This document shows positions 25,391 through 34,608 of a DNA stretch of 64,000 nt, one piece after another. A model generated the notes under the pieces. It was not told where the DNA came from and did not search any database. It saw only the letters and a program-made list of their open reading frames with translations. The DNA comes from Stenotrophomonas sp. ESTM1D_MKCIP4_1 (lineage in GTDB: Bacteria > Pseudomonadota > Gammaproteobacteria > Xanthomonadales > Xanthomonadaceae), in contig NZ_CP026004.1 in NCBI RefSeq assembly GCF_003086895.1, positions 4,112,684 through 4,176,683 on the forward strand, read 5' to 3'. Numbering within the stretch: position 1 is the stretch's first letter; the number at the start of each line of letters is the position of its first letter. The translations under genes and the position numbers were made by a program.

Positions 25391-28300
25391 ATGAATTTCT
25401 GCCCCGCGTTCACCAGCCGCTTGCTCCAGGGGCTCTGCCTGGGTGCGCTGCTGGCCGTTTCCAGCCTGTGCCACGCCCAGCAGAGCCCACCGGTCCATGT
25501 GGGCTTCACCGGTTACAGCCATACCGCATGGCGCACGGGCCAGGGCGCGCCCGGCGACATCTGGGATATCCAGCAGGACGAGGCCGGCAGGCTCTGGCTG
25601 GCGACAGGTTCCGGGCTGTACACCTTTGATGGCCAGCGCTTCGAGCGCCAGGAAACAGCGGCAGGCACCGATGCGCCTTCGCTGAACATGATCAAGCTGC
25701 TGGCCGATCGCCCCGGCAGCCTGTGGATCGGCTACTACCATGCTGGCATCGCCCATCTGCAACAGGGCAGAACGCTGACAACCTACCAGCGTGGCGAAGG
25801 CGTTCCGCCGGGCCCCGTATCCAGCTTTGCCTACGACAACCAGGGCGTGCTGTGGGCCGCCGTGGAACAAGGGCTGCGCCGTTTCCGCAATGGCCGCTGG
25901 GAGAAACTGCCGGCCTCGATGGGCGTACCCGAGCGACGCGGCCATTGGCTGTTCAACGATTCCCGCGGCACGTTCTGGGCATTGGTTGGCCAGCAGGTCT
26001 GGTACATCCCCAAGGGCGGCGCGAAATTCATTGCCACCGGCATTGGTGTTGCGCAGATGTCCACGCTGGCCGAAAGCCCTTCCGGCGAGATATGGCTGGC
26101 CGACCGTGGACGTGGCGCGATGCCGATCGCCGATGCCCACGGCATGCTTCCCGAGGCCGAGCGCGAGGCACGTCGCCTGCCCACCATCTTTGCCAGCCGC
26201 CTGCATTTCACTGCCGATGGCGCCCTGTGGGCCCCCATGCGCCGCCTCGACGGCAACGGCGGTGTGGCGCGGGTGATGTTCGCCGGCAAGAACGCGGTAT
26301 CGGTGGAAACCTTCAACGTCGCCCAGGGCCTCACCTCCCCCGCCGCAGTGCCGGTGTTCGAGGATCGCGAGGGCAACATCTGGATCGGCACCAACCTCGG
26401 CCTCAGCCGGTTCCGGGCGCAGAGCGTGCGCACGCTCACCGAGGGTCCGACCGATCCCTACCGGGTCATCAGCCGCAATGCCGCAGGCGAGGTGTTCGGC
26501 TTCGGAGAGGACACCATCCCCTATGCACTGCAGCGGAAGACGCTCGGCTTGCCACGTGCCGGGCTGCAGGCCGCTGCCCTGGCCGACCGCACGCCGCTGT
26601 GGCAGTTTGAATGGACCAATCTTGCACTGCGCCGCGGGCAGGAACTGCAGCGCATCGCGTTTCCCGGTGTGGACAAGGGCCAGGCGCCACAAGCCCTGTA
26701 CTTTCCCAATGCCGACGAAGCGTGGGCCTGCGTACAGGGCACTTTGCTGAACCACTACCACCACGGTGCGTGGCGCAGCCCTGTGGATCTGCAGCGCAAC
26801 GGTTGCAGCGCACTGGCGCCAGATGGAAAGGGCGGGCAGATTGCAGGCTTTACCGATGGCGCACTGGCGCTCTACAACGGCCAGCACCTGCAGACACTGG
26901 GCCCGACGGATGGGCTGCACATCGGCCCGATCACCGCGATCCTGGCAGAGGCCGATCTGCTCATCGTAGCCGGTGAGAAGGGCCTGGCCATCCGCCAAGG
27001 TGGCGGGCCGTTCGGCAACGTCAGCACGGACATTGCCGGTGCCTTGGAAGGCATTACCGGCATCGCGGTCGATCAGTCGCGTCAGCTCTGGCTCAATGGT
27101 GGACGCGGGCTGGTTCGGCTCGATCTGTCTACCTCCGTCGAAAGCGCCAGCCAAGGCATCGTCGTCTCGCCGCGCCTGTTCGATGATGTCGACGGCATGC
27201 CGGGTGTTGCCCTGCAGAGTGGCCCGCTTCCCACCGCACAACTGGCCAGCGATGGCCTGCTCTGGCTGGGCACCAACCAGGGCCTGGCGTGGCTGGATAC
27301 CCTGAAGCCCAACCGCAGCCGGTTTGCACCGGTTACCAGCATCGGCAACATTCACTACGACGACACGCAGGTGCCGCTCACCGATGGCACCACGCTGCCT
27401 GCCGGCATCACCCAGCTGCAGATTGATTTCATCGCCCAGTCGCTGGCCAGGCCGGAGCGGAACCGCTACCGCTACAGACTCTCCCGCGTCGATGCGGGCT
27501 GGCGCGATGCAGGCAGCGCCACCACCGCCTACTACACCAATCTCACGCCGGGCACGTACACCTTCGAGGTCATCGCCGCCAGCGAGGATGGCGTCTGGGG
27601 CGCCGCCCCCACCCGCGCCAGTTTCACCATCCAGCCGCTGCTCACGCAGACCTTCTGGTTCCGCAGCCTGGTGGTCATTGCCATCATCCTGCTGATTGCC
27701 GCTGCGGCCCGCATGCGCGCCAGGAACATCACCGCGCTGGTGAAAGCGCGGTACGAAGAACGCCTGCACGAACGCGAGCGCATTGCGCGCGACCTGCACG
27801 ACACGCTGCTGCAGGGCAGCCAAGGGCTTCTGCTGCGCCTGCACGCGATCAGCGTAATGCCCGCCCTGCCGCCCGGCGCGCAGGAACGTCTGGAGTCGGC
27901 CATGCAGGCGGCAGAAGACAGCCTGCGCGAGGGCCGCAACCGCGTCATCGCGCTGCGGCAGGAAGCCGACCGCCGCACGGATCTTGTCGCGGCCTTCTCG
28001 GATGTCTTCCGCGAGGACGAGCAGCCGGAAGACCGTCGCCTGCGCGTTACCGTGGAAGGTGAGCCCACCCGCATCCGCACCGACGCACTGGAAGAGATCT
28101 ACCTGATCGGGCGCGAGGCCATCCGCAACGCCGTCGAGCACTCGGGCGCGTCCGCCATCGAGGTCGAGATTGCCTACGGCGCAACGTTCCGCCTGCATGT
28201 GCGCGACGATGGCCAAGGCATGGAACCGGACCGGGTGCGGGAAGGGCATTGGGGCCTGCAGGGCATGCGCGAACGTGCCCTGCGCCTTGGCGCACAGCTG

Positions 28301-28420
28301 GAGATCTGGTCGCGCCCCGGCCTGGGCACCGAAGTCGCGCTGTCCATTCCCACCCATCAGTTGCAGCAGACCCAGAGGCCCACGCCGTGGTGGCGCCTGC
28401 GGGCACGGCGGAGACGTTGA
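25391..28420 (+). CDS. beta-propeller (Reg_prop/Y_Y_Y) hybrid-type sensor histidine kinase
   Basis: A 1009-residue sensor with signal peptide (residues 1-31, ending LCHAQ). Residues about 35-660 hold repeated propeller blades (IWDIQQDEAGRLWLATGSGLYTFDG; VLWAAVEQGLRRF; NIWIGTNLGLSRF; LLWLGTNQGLAWLD). A Y_Y_Y Ig-like domain follows (RNRYRYRLSRVDAGWRDAG; YYTNLTPGTYTFEVIA), then one membrane helix (about 757-775). The HisKA_3 dimerisation domain has H803 in RIARDLHDTLLQGSQGLLLRL, and the HATPase has DDGQGMEPDRV and GHWGLQGMRERA. No receiver is fused. The regulator gene begins one base after the stop. The layout is common in Xanthomonads; ligand unknown, probably a periplasmic polymer or small molecule. 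Confidence 0.92.
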   Translation: MNFCPAFTSRLLQGLCLGALLAVSSLCHAQQSPPVHVGFTGYSHTAWRTGQGAPGDIWDIQQDEAGRLWLATGSGLYTFDGQRFERQETAAGTDAPSLNMIKLLADRPGSLWIGYYHAGIAHLQQGRTLTTYQRGEGVPPGPVSSFAYDNQGVLWAAVEQGLRRFRNGRWEKLPASMGVPERRGHWLFNDSRGTFWALVGQQVWYIPKGGAKFIATGIGVAQMSTLAESPSGEIWLADRGRGAMPIADAHGMLPEAEREARRLPTIFASRLHFTADGALWAPMRRLDGNGGVARVMFAGKNAVSVETFNVAQGLTSPAAVPVFEDREGNIWIGTNLGLSRFRAQSVRTLTEGPTDPYRVISRNAAGEVFGFGEDTIPYALQRKTLGLPRAGLQAAALADRTPLWQFEWTNLALRRGQELQRIAFPGVDKGQAPQALYFPNADEAWACVQGTLLNHYHHGAWRSPVDLQRNGCSALAPDGKGGQIAGFTDGALALYNGQHLQTLGPTDGLHIGPITAILAEADLLIVAGEKGLAIRQGGGPFGNVSTDIAGALEGITGIAVDQSRQLWLNGGRGLVRLDLSTSVESASQGIVVSPRLFDDVDGMPGVALQSGPLPTAQLASDGLLWLGTNQGLAWLDTLKPNRSRFAPVTSIGNIHYDDTQVPLTDGTTLPAGITQLQIDFIAQSLARPERNRYRYRLSRVDAGWRDAGSATTAYYTNLTPGTYTFEVIAASEDGVWGAAPTRASFTIQPLLTQTFWFRSLVVIAIILLIAAAARMRARNITALVKARYEERLHERERIARDLHDTLLQGSQGLLLRLHAISVMPALPPGAQERLESAMQAAEDSLREGRNRVIALRQEADRRTDLVAAFSDVFREDEQPEDRRLRVTVEGEPTRIRTDALEEIYLIGREAIRNAVEHSGASAIEVEIAYGATFRLHVRDDGQGMEPDRVREGHWGLQGMRERALRLGAQLEIWSRPGLGTEVALSIPTHQLQQTQRPTPWWRLRARRRR

Positions 28421-28421
28421 T

Positions 28422-29072
28422 ATGAATACCCCCATCCGCATCCTGGTGGCCGACGACCATCCCCTGCTGCGCGAGGGCCTGCTGGCCCTGCTGCAGAGCA
28501 GCCCCGACATGGAACTGGTGGCCGAGGCCGGCGATGGCGCGCAGGCGGTCAGCGCCTACCTGGAACACCGCCCGGATGTTGTGCTGATGGACCTGCAGAT
28601 GCCGCGCATGGATGGCATCGAGGCCATTGCCCGCATCCGCGCCACCGCGCCCGAAGCCCGCATCATCGTGCTGACCACTTACAGCGGCGACGCCAAGGCG
28701 GTCAGAGCCCTGCAGGCGGGCGCCAGCGCCTATCTGTTGAAGGACATGCTGCGCCACGAACTGCTCTCGACCATCCGCCTGGTGCATTCCGGCAAGCGCG
28801 TGCCGTTGCCGGTGGAAGTTGCCACCAACATCGCCGCGCATGTCACCCTCGATGCGGTGTCGCCCCGCGAGATCGAGATACTGATGCTGGTTGCATCGGG
28901 CTATTCCAACAAGCGCATCGGCGATCAGCTGGGCATTTCCGAGCAGACCGTGAAGGCACACATGAAGAACGCCATGGCCAAGCTTGGCGCGCGTGACAGA
29001 ACACATGCGGTCACCTTGTCGCTGCAGCGCGGCATCATCCATCTCGATGATGAGGATGGCAAACCGCGTTGA
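28422..29072 (+). CDS. NarL/LuxR-type response regulator
   Basis: A 216-residue protein with a receiver (D11/D12, phospho-acceptor D57 in DVVLMDLQMPRMDG, T in IVLTTYSGD, lysine in YLLKDML). The C-terminal LuxR helix-turn-helix is VSPREIEILMLVASGYSNKRIGDQ and SEQTVKAHMKNAMAKLGARDRTHA. ATG 28422 immediately follows the kinase stop, so it is the cognate partner of the propeller kinase. It closely resembles the second regulator at 30245-30868. Confidence 0.94.
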   Translation: MNTPIRILVADDHPLLREGLLALLQSSPDMELVAEAGDGAQAVSAYLEHRPDVVLMDLQMPRMDGIEAIARIRATAPEARIIVLTTYSGDAKAVRALQAGASAYLLKDMLRHELLSTIRLVHSGKRVPLPVEVATNIAAHVTLDAVSPREIEILMLVASGYSNKRIGDQLGISEQTVKAHMKNAMAKLGARDRTHAVTLSLQRGIIHLDDEDGKPR

Positions 29073-29157
29073 GGTTGCGCTGCTGCATCGGCGCGCGGGT
29101 GGGGTGCTACGCTGCGGCACACGGGAAGTGACGCTGCAACGGTTGAGAAGGAGCTCG

Positions 29158-29556
29158 ATGAAAGCTGCGCTGGCGGTGTACGCAACGCTGTTCTTTGCCA
29201 TCTATCTGTACGGGCTGTTCCACCGCCTGCGGGAGCTGCCGCAGGACATCCGCGCCCAGGGAATGAAACGACCGCTGTTGGGCCTGATTGCCGCGCTCTG
29301 CAGCAGCGCCATGTTCGTTGCGTGCTTCGGGTGGGTTGCCCAGCACGGCATCGGCCCACGCTATCTGTGGTTGACGGCATTCGTGGTGGTGGTGGTCAGT
29401 CTGCTATGGAGCCCGCGTTATGTAGCGCAGATGCAGAAGGAGCATGGCCGGCGGATGGGGCTGTATGGGTACCTGCTGAATACTGCGTTGTGCCTGCCGA
29501 TGGATGTTGTGTTGTTTTTGTATGCGTTCCGGTCTGGGCATCTTTGGGAGGGTTGA
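29158..29556 (+). CDS. small integral membrane protein
   Basis: A 132-residue protein with a strong ribosome site (GAGAAGGAG) before ATG 29158. Four hydrophobic helices are predicted (AALAVYATLFFAIYLYGLF; LLGLIAALCSSAMFVACFGWV; LWLTAFVVVVVSLLW; YLLNTALCLPMDVVLFLYAF). I do not recognise the family. It lies 85 bp after the response regulator on the same strand and may be a target or accessory of that system. Confidence 0.65.
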   Translation: MKAALAVYATLFFAIYLYGLFHRLRELPQDIRAQGMKRPLLGLIAALCSSAMFVACFGWVAQHGIGPRYLWLTAFVVVVVSLLWSPRYVAQMQKEHGRRMGLYGYLLNTALCLPMDVVLFLYAFRSGHLWEG

Positions 29557-29567
29557 GCTGCTCGGCA

Positions 29568-29870
29568 TCAACTCAAACGGCCGTTGAGTACCCACGCACG
29601 CTCTTTCACGGCCGTATCCACACCAAGCATTTCGAGAAGAGTCTCAAGCCTAACAGTCAGGGGGCGAGCACTTGGCCCTTGAGAGTGCCCGCGTTCTTCC
29701 CGAAGTTGCACTGATGGCACGCGGCCTGGATGTATTCGATTGAGTTCGACCCGCCACGGCAGACAGGCACCTTGTGGCCCTTTGTCCAAGTGTGTGTGGG
29801 TCGAGAGGGGCCGCAAGAAGTATCCAGTGCAGCGTGTGGTGGCACCAACGTGGAAGCTGGCGTGATTCAA
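29568..29870 (-). pseudogene. decayed HNH endonuclease remnant
   Basis: Three pieces in alternating frames line up with an HNH nuclease. TRCTGYFLRPLSTHTHLDK is in one frame. GHKVPVCRGGSNSIEYIQAACHQCNFGKNAGT is in the next and ends at 29657; it carries the GGxNxxxN, C..CN and K features of HNH. LTVRLETLLEMLGVDTAVKE returns to the first frame, ending at 29568. One extra base near the GGG before the HKVPV segment and one missing C near 29660-29667 would explain the shifts. The first zinc-type CxxC pair and the DH of the motif are already altered, so this is genuine decay rather than only a sequencing slip. Confidence 0.55.
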
Positions 29871-30244
29871 CGATGTCCATGCCATGTCATGGCCCATATA
29901 TCGTGCCAGCAGGAAGCCAACTACAGATTCGATATGTAGCAAAGACTTCAGCTGCGGACACTCCAGAATGCCGTGTCCGATTCCGGACAAACCGACTGGA
30001 GTCGAACGAAGATCCGCAATCGCATCCAGACCCAGCGCATCGCCCCAAACGCCATGTACGCCCAATTCCCCCGGACCTTGATGAATGGGAGCAGAGAACG
30101 CAATGCGGGAGCAGAACCTGATTTTCCAGCCAAAGCTTCGTCTGATCTGCGCCCGGCCGGAAGCGGCCTTTCCCTATCGCCGACAAATCTCCCTGACTCT
30201 TATCCAGCCTGACTCAGCCACATGCTGAAAACAGACAGATTCAT
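29871..30244. other. non-coding stretch upstream of the HNH remnant
   Basis: No convincing gene is visible on either strand in these 374 bp. Codon-like composition is poor, and no ribosome site precedes any of the short frames. It includes the 3' flank of the response regulator ending at 30245. Confidence 0.5.
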
Positions 30245-30868
30245 TCAAAGAAGAAAAATTCCTCGCTTCACCGCAATAGTGACTGCATGTGTTCTGTCCT
30301 TGGCCCCAAGCTTGGACATGATGCTCTTCATATGGGATTTCACCGTTGTCTCGGTCAGCCCACAGTGGCGAGCAATCTCCTTGTTTGAATTTCCATCCGC
30401 AACCATGCGAAGAATCTCGATTTCGCGTTTGGAGAGTCGCTGATCGTGGATATGCGTGGCCAGCTCCAACGCCAGGTCGGGCGCAACGACGCGCTTTCCT
30501 TGATGGACTGTCTTGATCGTGCTGACCAGGTCCGCCTTCAACATGTCTTTGAGGATGTAACCCCGCACACCCGAAGAGAAGGCCTGCATGACCTGAACAT
30601 CCCCGCGATAGGTCGTCAGCATGATCAAGGCGACAGCAGGATCCAATTCTCTGGCCGCCCGACAGAACTCCGCGCCATTCATGACCGGCATCTGGAAATC
30701 GACCAACACCACATTGGGGTGGAAACGCTTGAGCGCCTCCAGCCCCTCAATCCCATCCCCCGCCTCACCTACGACGACCATGCCCTGTTCTTGTGACAGC
30801 AGCGTACGGATGCCATCCCGCATCAAAGGATGATCATCAATGATCAGGACGCGAATGTTCTCATCCAT
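30245..30868 (-). CDS. NarL/LuxR-type response regulator, second system
   Basis: A 207-residue protein with receiver residues D11/D12 and D57 (NVVLVDFQMPVMNG), LTTYRGD and the lysine in YILKDMLK. The output helix-turn-helix is LSKREIEILRMVADGNSNKEIARHCG and TETTVKSHMKSIMSKLGAKDRTHA. It lies 87 bp downstream of the propeller kinase at 30956-33970 on the same strand, so the two form a kinase-regulator pair. It is paralogous to the regulator at 28422. Its base composition is less GC-rich than the first pair. Confidence 0.93.
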   Translation of the reverse strand: MDENIRVLIIDDHPLMRDGIRTLLSQEQGMVVVGEAGDGIEGLEALKRFHPNVVLVDFQMPVMNGAEFCRAARELDPAVALIMLTTYRGDVQVMQAFSSGVRGYILKDMLKADLVSTIKTVHQGKRVVAPDLALELATHIHDQRLSKREIEILRMVADGNSNKEIARHCGLTETTVKSHMKSIMSKLGAKDRTHAVTIAVKRGIFLL

Positions 30869-30955
30869 GCGGATTAAGCCAGATCAACAAGGGTCGGGGG
30901 ACCTGTTCAGATTACACGCAGCCATTCCCCCCTTCTAGACCCATCAACGCGCGCA

Positions 30956-33900
30956 TCAGCCCCTTTTGGCGCCGAAGCGCCTTGCCAGGGCGCTTCGCCA
31001 ACGACCCGGGGCCTTCCGCCTCTTTCCGAAGGCCACGCCAGCTGGAATATGAAGCTCAATGCGCGTGCCCAGCTCCAGGCGACTCGCGATGTGGAGGGTG
31101 CCCCCCAGACGCTGCGCACGCTCACGCATTCCCGCTAATCCCCAGTGGCCAGGCCGACCGCCAGCCTGCAGGATTTCCGGCTCTATGCCATGCCCATCAT
31201 CGCGAACTTCCACACAGAAGTCCCTACCCGTTCTTCGGAAGCTGAGTTCAATTCGCGTGGAATTTGCGTGGCGCAACGCATTGATCAGCGCCTCGCTGAT
31301 GATGCGCCGTACCTCCGCATTCACCATCGGCGTCAACTGAAGCGTCTCGTCACCCTGCAGGATTTCAAGCACAGGACCCGTGCCATCCCGGAATGCTTCT
31401 GCAACCGAGTTGAGATAGCCGGCCAGATCGGTGTCATCCTGCCCCGGACGCAACTCGCCAACCCTCGCTCGCCCTTCTTTCATGAGCTCTTCTGCCTGGT
31501 AGAGCGCGGCGGAAATCGAAGACTGGCCTCTGGTTGAATCCGGCAGATTGTCCATGATCACCTGCAGCTGCAGGATCAATCCTTGAACGCCCTGAAGCAA
31601 TGTGTCATGCAGATCGCGCGCGATCTGTTCGCGCTCCAGCGCTTGAGCCTGAAGACGATCACGGACGCGCTGGGAAGTGCGCGCGGTATGGAGGCGAAGC
31701 AAATAGTAGATAACCAGCACCAAGGACAAGGCCACTACCAGTCGGAACCACAGTGTCTCGTAGAAGTAGGCAGGGACTACGAGATGAACGCGATCTACAG
31801 ATGTGCTCCACACGCCATCGTTGTTCGCCGCCATCACCTCGAAGTCATACTGTCCCGGAGACAGATTGGTATAGCTCGCTTCCCGATTGAGCCCAGTCTC
31901 TCGCCAAGCATCCTGAAATCCCACGAGTCGATAGCGAAACCTTGCTTTCACAGCGTCTGTCAGCACCGGAGCCGTGAATGAAAAGACCACCTCACGCTCT
32001 CCTGTCGGAAGCGTGATACGAGGCCGCGCCGAGCGGACTTCCCCGCCAGCTTTCAGCGTCTGAATCTGAACCTGTGGTGCGCGTTTGTTGCGGCTGATCG
32101 CCGCTGGATCAATGCTGGCAAGACTGTTTGTGGCCACCCAGATCCGCCCATCGTCTGCCTGGGCCACAGAGGGCAGCGGAGGAGTCTGAGAGGCGCCTCC
32201 GTCCAACCCATCGCGATAGTCGAAACTCTCACTGCGCACTCGATAGTCCGGGTCTATGACCGCGTGTTCCAACTCATCAGCAGACACGCGCACCAAGCCA
32301 TCTATCTGACTGACCCACAATTCTCCGCCCGCGGTCATGACCAGTCCGCTCACGCCGACAAACTGGCCTTCTCGCGGGAGAAGCGAGCGAAAACCCCCAG
32401 GCGTCCTGATGGCGATCCCGTCGCCTCCTGCCAACACCACTTTCCCTTGCCCCACAGCGATGTTCTTGATCGTACCGATGCTGAGCCCATCGTGAGATGT
32501 GAACTTCTCAAGGTGGCTGCCGTGAATGCGGAAAAGTTGATCATCAGGGCTTCCAAGCCAGAGATCGCCCCGCTCATCGGTTGCAAACGCGGTCACCATA
32601 TTGGGCAACTGGTTAAAGCCTCCCCGATCAATCCACTGGCGTCCGTCCCATTTGAATACGCCAACGTGTTGAGACGCAAACCAAGGTGCACCACCACCAT
32701 CAACACCGATTGCCTCGATGAACGTCCCGCTCCTCATCGGCGGCAGGGGCAACTTGGTCACCACGTCATTCTCTACGCGTAGGAGCTCCTCCCGGTCCCA
32801 GCCACCAATCCACGTGATCCCGCTTCGATCACGATAGATGTAGGTCAGCCGAGAGCCGGCTTGTTCGAGATGCTGATTCTTCGGCCCAACAGAGAACAAG
32901 CCCCGACCATATCCAATCATGTAGATGCCGCCACCGGTTCGAGCAGCGATCCCGCCCGTGTTCCCTGGATAGGCAGATGCGCTTACGCGATTGGGCCGGA
33001 ACCGGGCTATGCCTCCATAGCTTCCGGCCCAGATGTTGCCCTCGCTGTCGATCAGCATACAAAGAGACGCGAACGATTCAGTGTCTTTCACCGCGGTTTC
33101 CCCAAGCAGGGGACGACCTTCCGATGACATCGGATGCGGGACCTGCGCGGAAAAGACCCCACGCGCGCTATTGAAGAACACTCTTCCGTCAGGCGTAGCG
33201 AGGATCGTCCCCCCCTTGTAGGTGTCCCAATGCAAAGCTTCCTGGCTGGCCTGGAACTGCCTCAGACCGAAATAGACATCGTGAAACCAGATAGCCCCGG
33301 ATGCATCCTCAGCCAGCTTGCCGTATCCAGCGCCCTTCGCAACGAGCTCAAATGGAAGCCTTGGCGCCTGCTGGCGGAACACCCCTTCGTTGGTCGCCAA
33401 CCACAAGCTGCCATCACGGGCAAAGAGCGCATCGAAGAACAAAGCTCCATTGAACACACCCTGATTTCTCAGCTCGACCTTCGGGCCATCTGGCTCCAGT
33501 GCGAGCAGGGTCGAATTGGTCAGGATGCGTACTCTCCCGTCATGGCCGATACTCAAGCACAAGACGTCCCCGGTACCTTCGGGCAGGTTGACCGTTTTCC
33601 CGATACGGCCGTCCTTGAAGAGGGTGACCGAATGACCTGCACCAATCCAGAGCGCCCCCTTTGCGTCAACGACCAACGCCCTGATCGAATTGGGCAGCTT
33701 GGGAAAAAGGGGCGGCTCGATACGCGTGAACTGAAGACCGTCGAAGCGATAGAGACCCGTGCTGGTGCCCAGCCAGAGAAACCCATCAGGGGTCTGGGCA
33801 AGCGCACGCACATCCGTGGGCGCTCCTTCGCGCGCGCTCCACTGTGTGGTGGTGTACTGGGTCTGTGCAAACGCCGGGAGGCTGAGCAGAAGCGCAAGGA

Positions 33901-33970
33901 ACAAAAGCACCCTGTCAAGCCATAACGGCTTGAATGACTTTGCCTGCTGAAAGCCCAAAGTAAGCCGCAT
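30956..33970 (-). CDS. beta-propeller (Reg_prop/Y_Y_Y) sensor histidine kinase, second copy
   Basis: A 1004-residue protein. A signal peptide/anchor (LDRVLLFLALLLSLPAFAQ) is preceded by a 17-residue basic extension. Propeller blades include VRALAQTPDGFLWLGTSTGLYRFDG, SLWLATNEGVFR and DLWLGSPDDQLFRI. The Y_Y_Y domain (KARFRYRLVGFQDAWRETG; YTNLSPGQYDFEVMA) and a membrane helix (FRLVVALSLVLVIYYLL) follow. HisKA_3 has the histidine near residue 788 in QIARDLHDTLLQG, and HATPase has DDGHGIEPE and GHWGLAGMRERA. It is the same architecture as the kinase at 25391 but oppositely oriented and compositionally different, suggesting separate acquisition rather than recent tandem duplication. Confidence 0.92.
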   Translation of the reverse strand: MRLTLGFQQAKSFKPLWLDRVLLFLALLLSLPAFAQTQYTTTQWSAREGAPTDVRALAQTPDGFLWLGTSTGLYRFDGLQFTRIEPPLFPKLPNSIRALVVDAKGALWIGAGHSVTLFKDGRIGKTVNLPEGTGDVLCLSIGHDGRVRILTNSTLLALEPDGPKVELRNQGVFNGALFFDALFARDGSLWLATNEGVFRQQAPRLPFELVAKGAGYGKLAEDASGAIWFHDVYFGLRQFQASQEALHWDTYKGGTILATPDGRVFFNSARGVFSAQVPHPMSSEGRPLLGETAVKDTESFASLCMLIDSEGNIWAGSYGGIARFRPNRVSASAYPGNTGGIAARTGGGIYMIGYGRGLFSVGPKNQHLEQAGSRLTYIYRDRSGITWIGGWDREELLRVENDVVTKLPLPPMRSGTFIEAIGVDGGGAPWFASQHVGVFKWDGRQWIDRGGFNQLPNMVTAFATDERGDLWLGSPDDQLFRIHGSHLEKFTSHDGLSIGTIKNIAVGQGKVVLAGGDGIAIRTPGGFRSLLPREGQFVGVSGLVMTAGGELWVSQIDGLVRVSADELEHAVIDPDYRVRSESFDYRDGLDGGASQTPPLPSVAQADDGRIWVATNSLASIDPAAISRNKRAPQVQIQTLKAGGEVRSARPRITLPTGEREVVFSFTAPVLTDAVKARFRYRLVGFQDAWRETGLNREASYTNLSPGQYDFEVMAANNDGVWSTSVDRVHLVVPAYFYETLWFRLVVALSLVLVIYYLLRLHTARTSQRVRDRLQAQALEREQIARDLHDTLLQGVQGLILQLQVIMDNLPDSTRGQSSISAALYQAEELMKEGRARVGELRPGQDDTDLAGYLNSVAEAFRDGTGPVLEILQGDETLQLTPMVNAEVRRIISEALINALRHANSTRIELSFRRTGRDFCVEVRDDGHGIEPEILQAGGRPGHWGLAGMRERAQRLGGTLHIASRLELGTRIELHIPAGVAFGKRRKAPGRWRSALARRFGAKRG

Positions 33971-34176
33971 GAATCCCCGCTTTGCTCCAATGTCGACAGG
34001 CGTCCCGCAGGTCCGCTTCAGCGGTCCCCTCTATCGCGCCAGTATAGTAATCGACGGGATGGAGGCGCCATCTGAAGGGGGAGACCACGCCTTGAACTGT
34101 TCGCCCCCAACGTCTTCGCGCCGCCGTTTGCCTGCTCGTCCTGGACCGGCGTCCTGGGCCCTATGCTGACACCGCC

Positions 34177-34533
34177 CTAGTCCATGACCCTGCCACGAGG
34201 ATCATCGATATGCATGGCAGCTACGTCGTAGCGAACGCCCTCTCGATGCAGGATCTGGACATTCTTGACAACGGTCGCGAGCGCTTTGAGAAAGGCTTCC
34301 CCATTCTCATGAGCTTCGTAAGCCTCCAGGCTCTCGTATCCTTCGACCAGATGGAATGCGTTCTCATCGGTAATATCCGCAGCAAAGGCGTAGAAGATGC
34401 AGCCGGGAATCTTCTTGGCAGCTTCCATATCCGGCTTTACCGCCTCAATGAAAGTCAGACGATCCTCTGGCGCAACTCGATAATAGGCGCTCACAACCAC
34501 TCGGGTGGGCCTGGTCTTGTCATGGTCACTCAT
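34177..34533 (-). CDS. ABM-domain (quinol monooxygenase-like) protein
   Basis: A 118-residue dimeric alpha+beta barrel protein of the antibiotic biosynthesis monooxygenase family (YgiN-like). ATG 34533 is supported by an upstream GGAG. Features include VVVSAYYRVAPEDRLTFIEAVKPDMEAA, the glycine-cysteine turn IPGCIFYAFAAD, and FHLVEGYESLEAYEAHENGEAF. Such proteins oxidise quinols or simply bind reactive aromatics. It is the last gene of a four-gene operon with two epoxide-hydrolase-type enzymes and an exporter. The catalytic role is an inference from the family. Confidence 0.82.
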   Translation of the reverse strand: MSDHDKTRPTRVVVSAYYRVAPEDRLTFIEAVKPDMEAAKKIPGCIFYAFAADITDENAFHLVEGYESLEAYEAHENGEAFLKALATVVKNVQILHREGVRYDVAAMHIDDPRGRVMD

Positions 34534-34608
34534 TCGCTGCACTCCGTCTCTAAAGGAAAAATATGATTCAACTCGCACCACGCGCGTCCCTGCGTTCAAT
34601 CTCCCGGG

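Noticed and set aside
25289..28510. A 1073-codon frame antisense to the propeller kinase
   Set aside because: The kinase has complete domains on the plus strand. The antisense frame has Gln/Gly/Arg-rich composition and no ribosome site, so it is a shadow.
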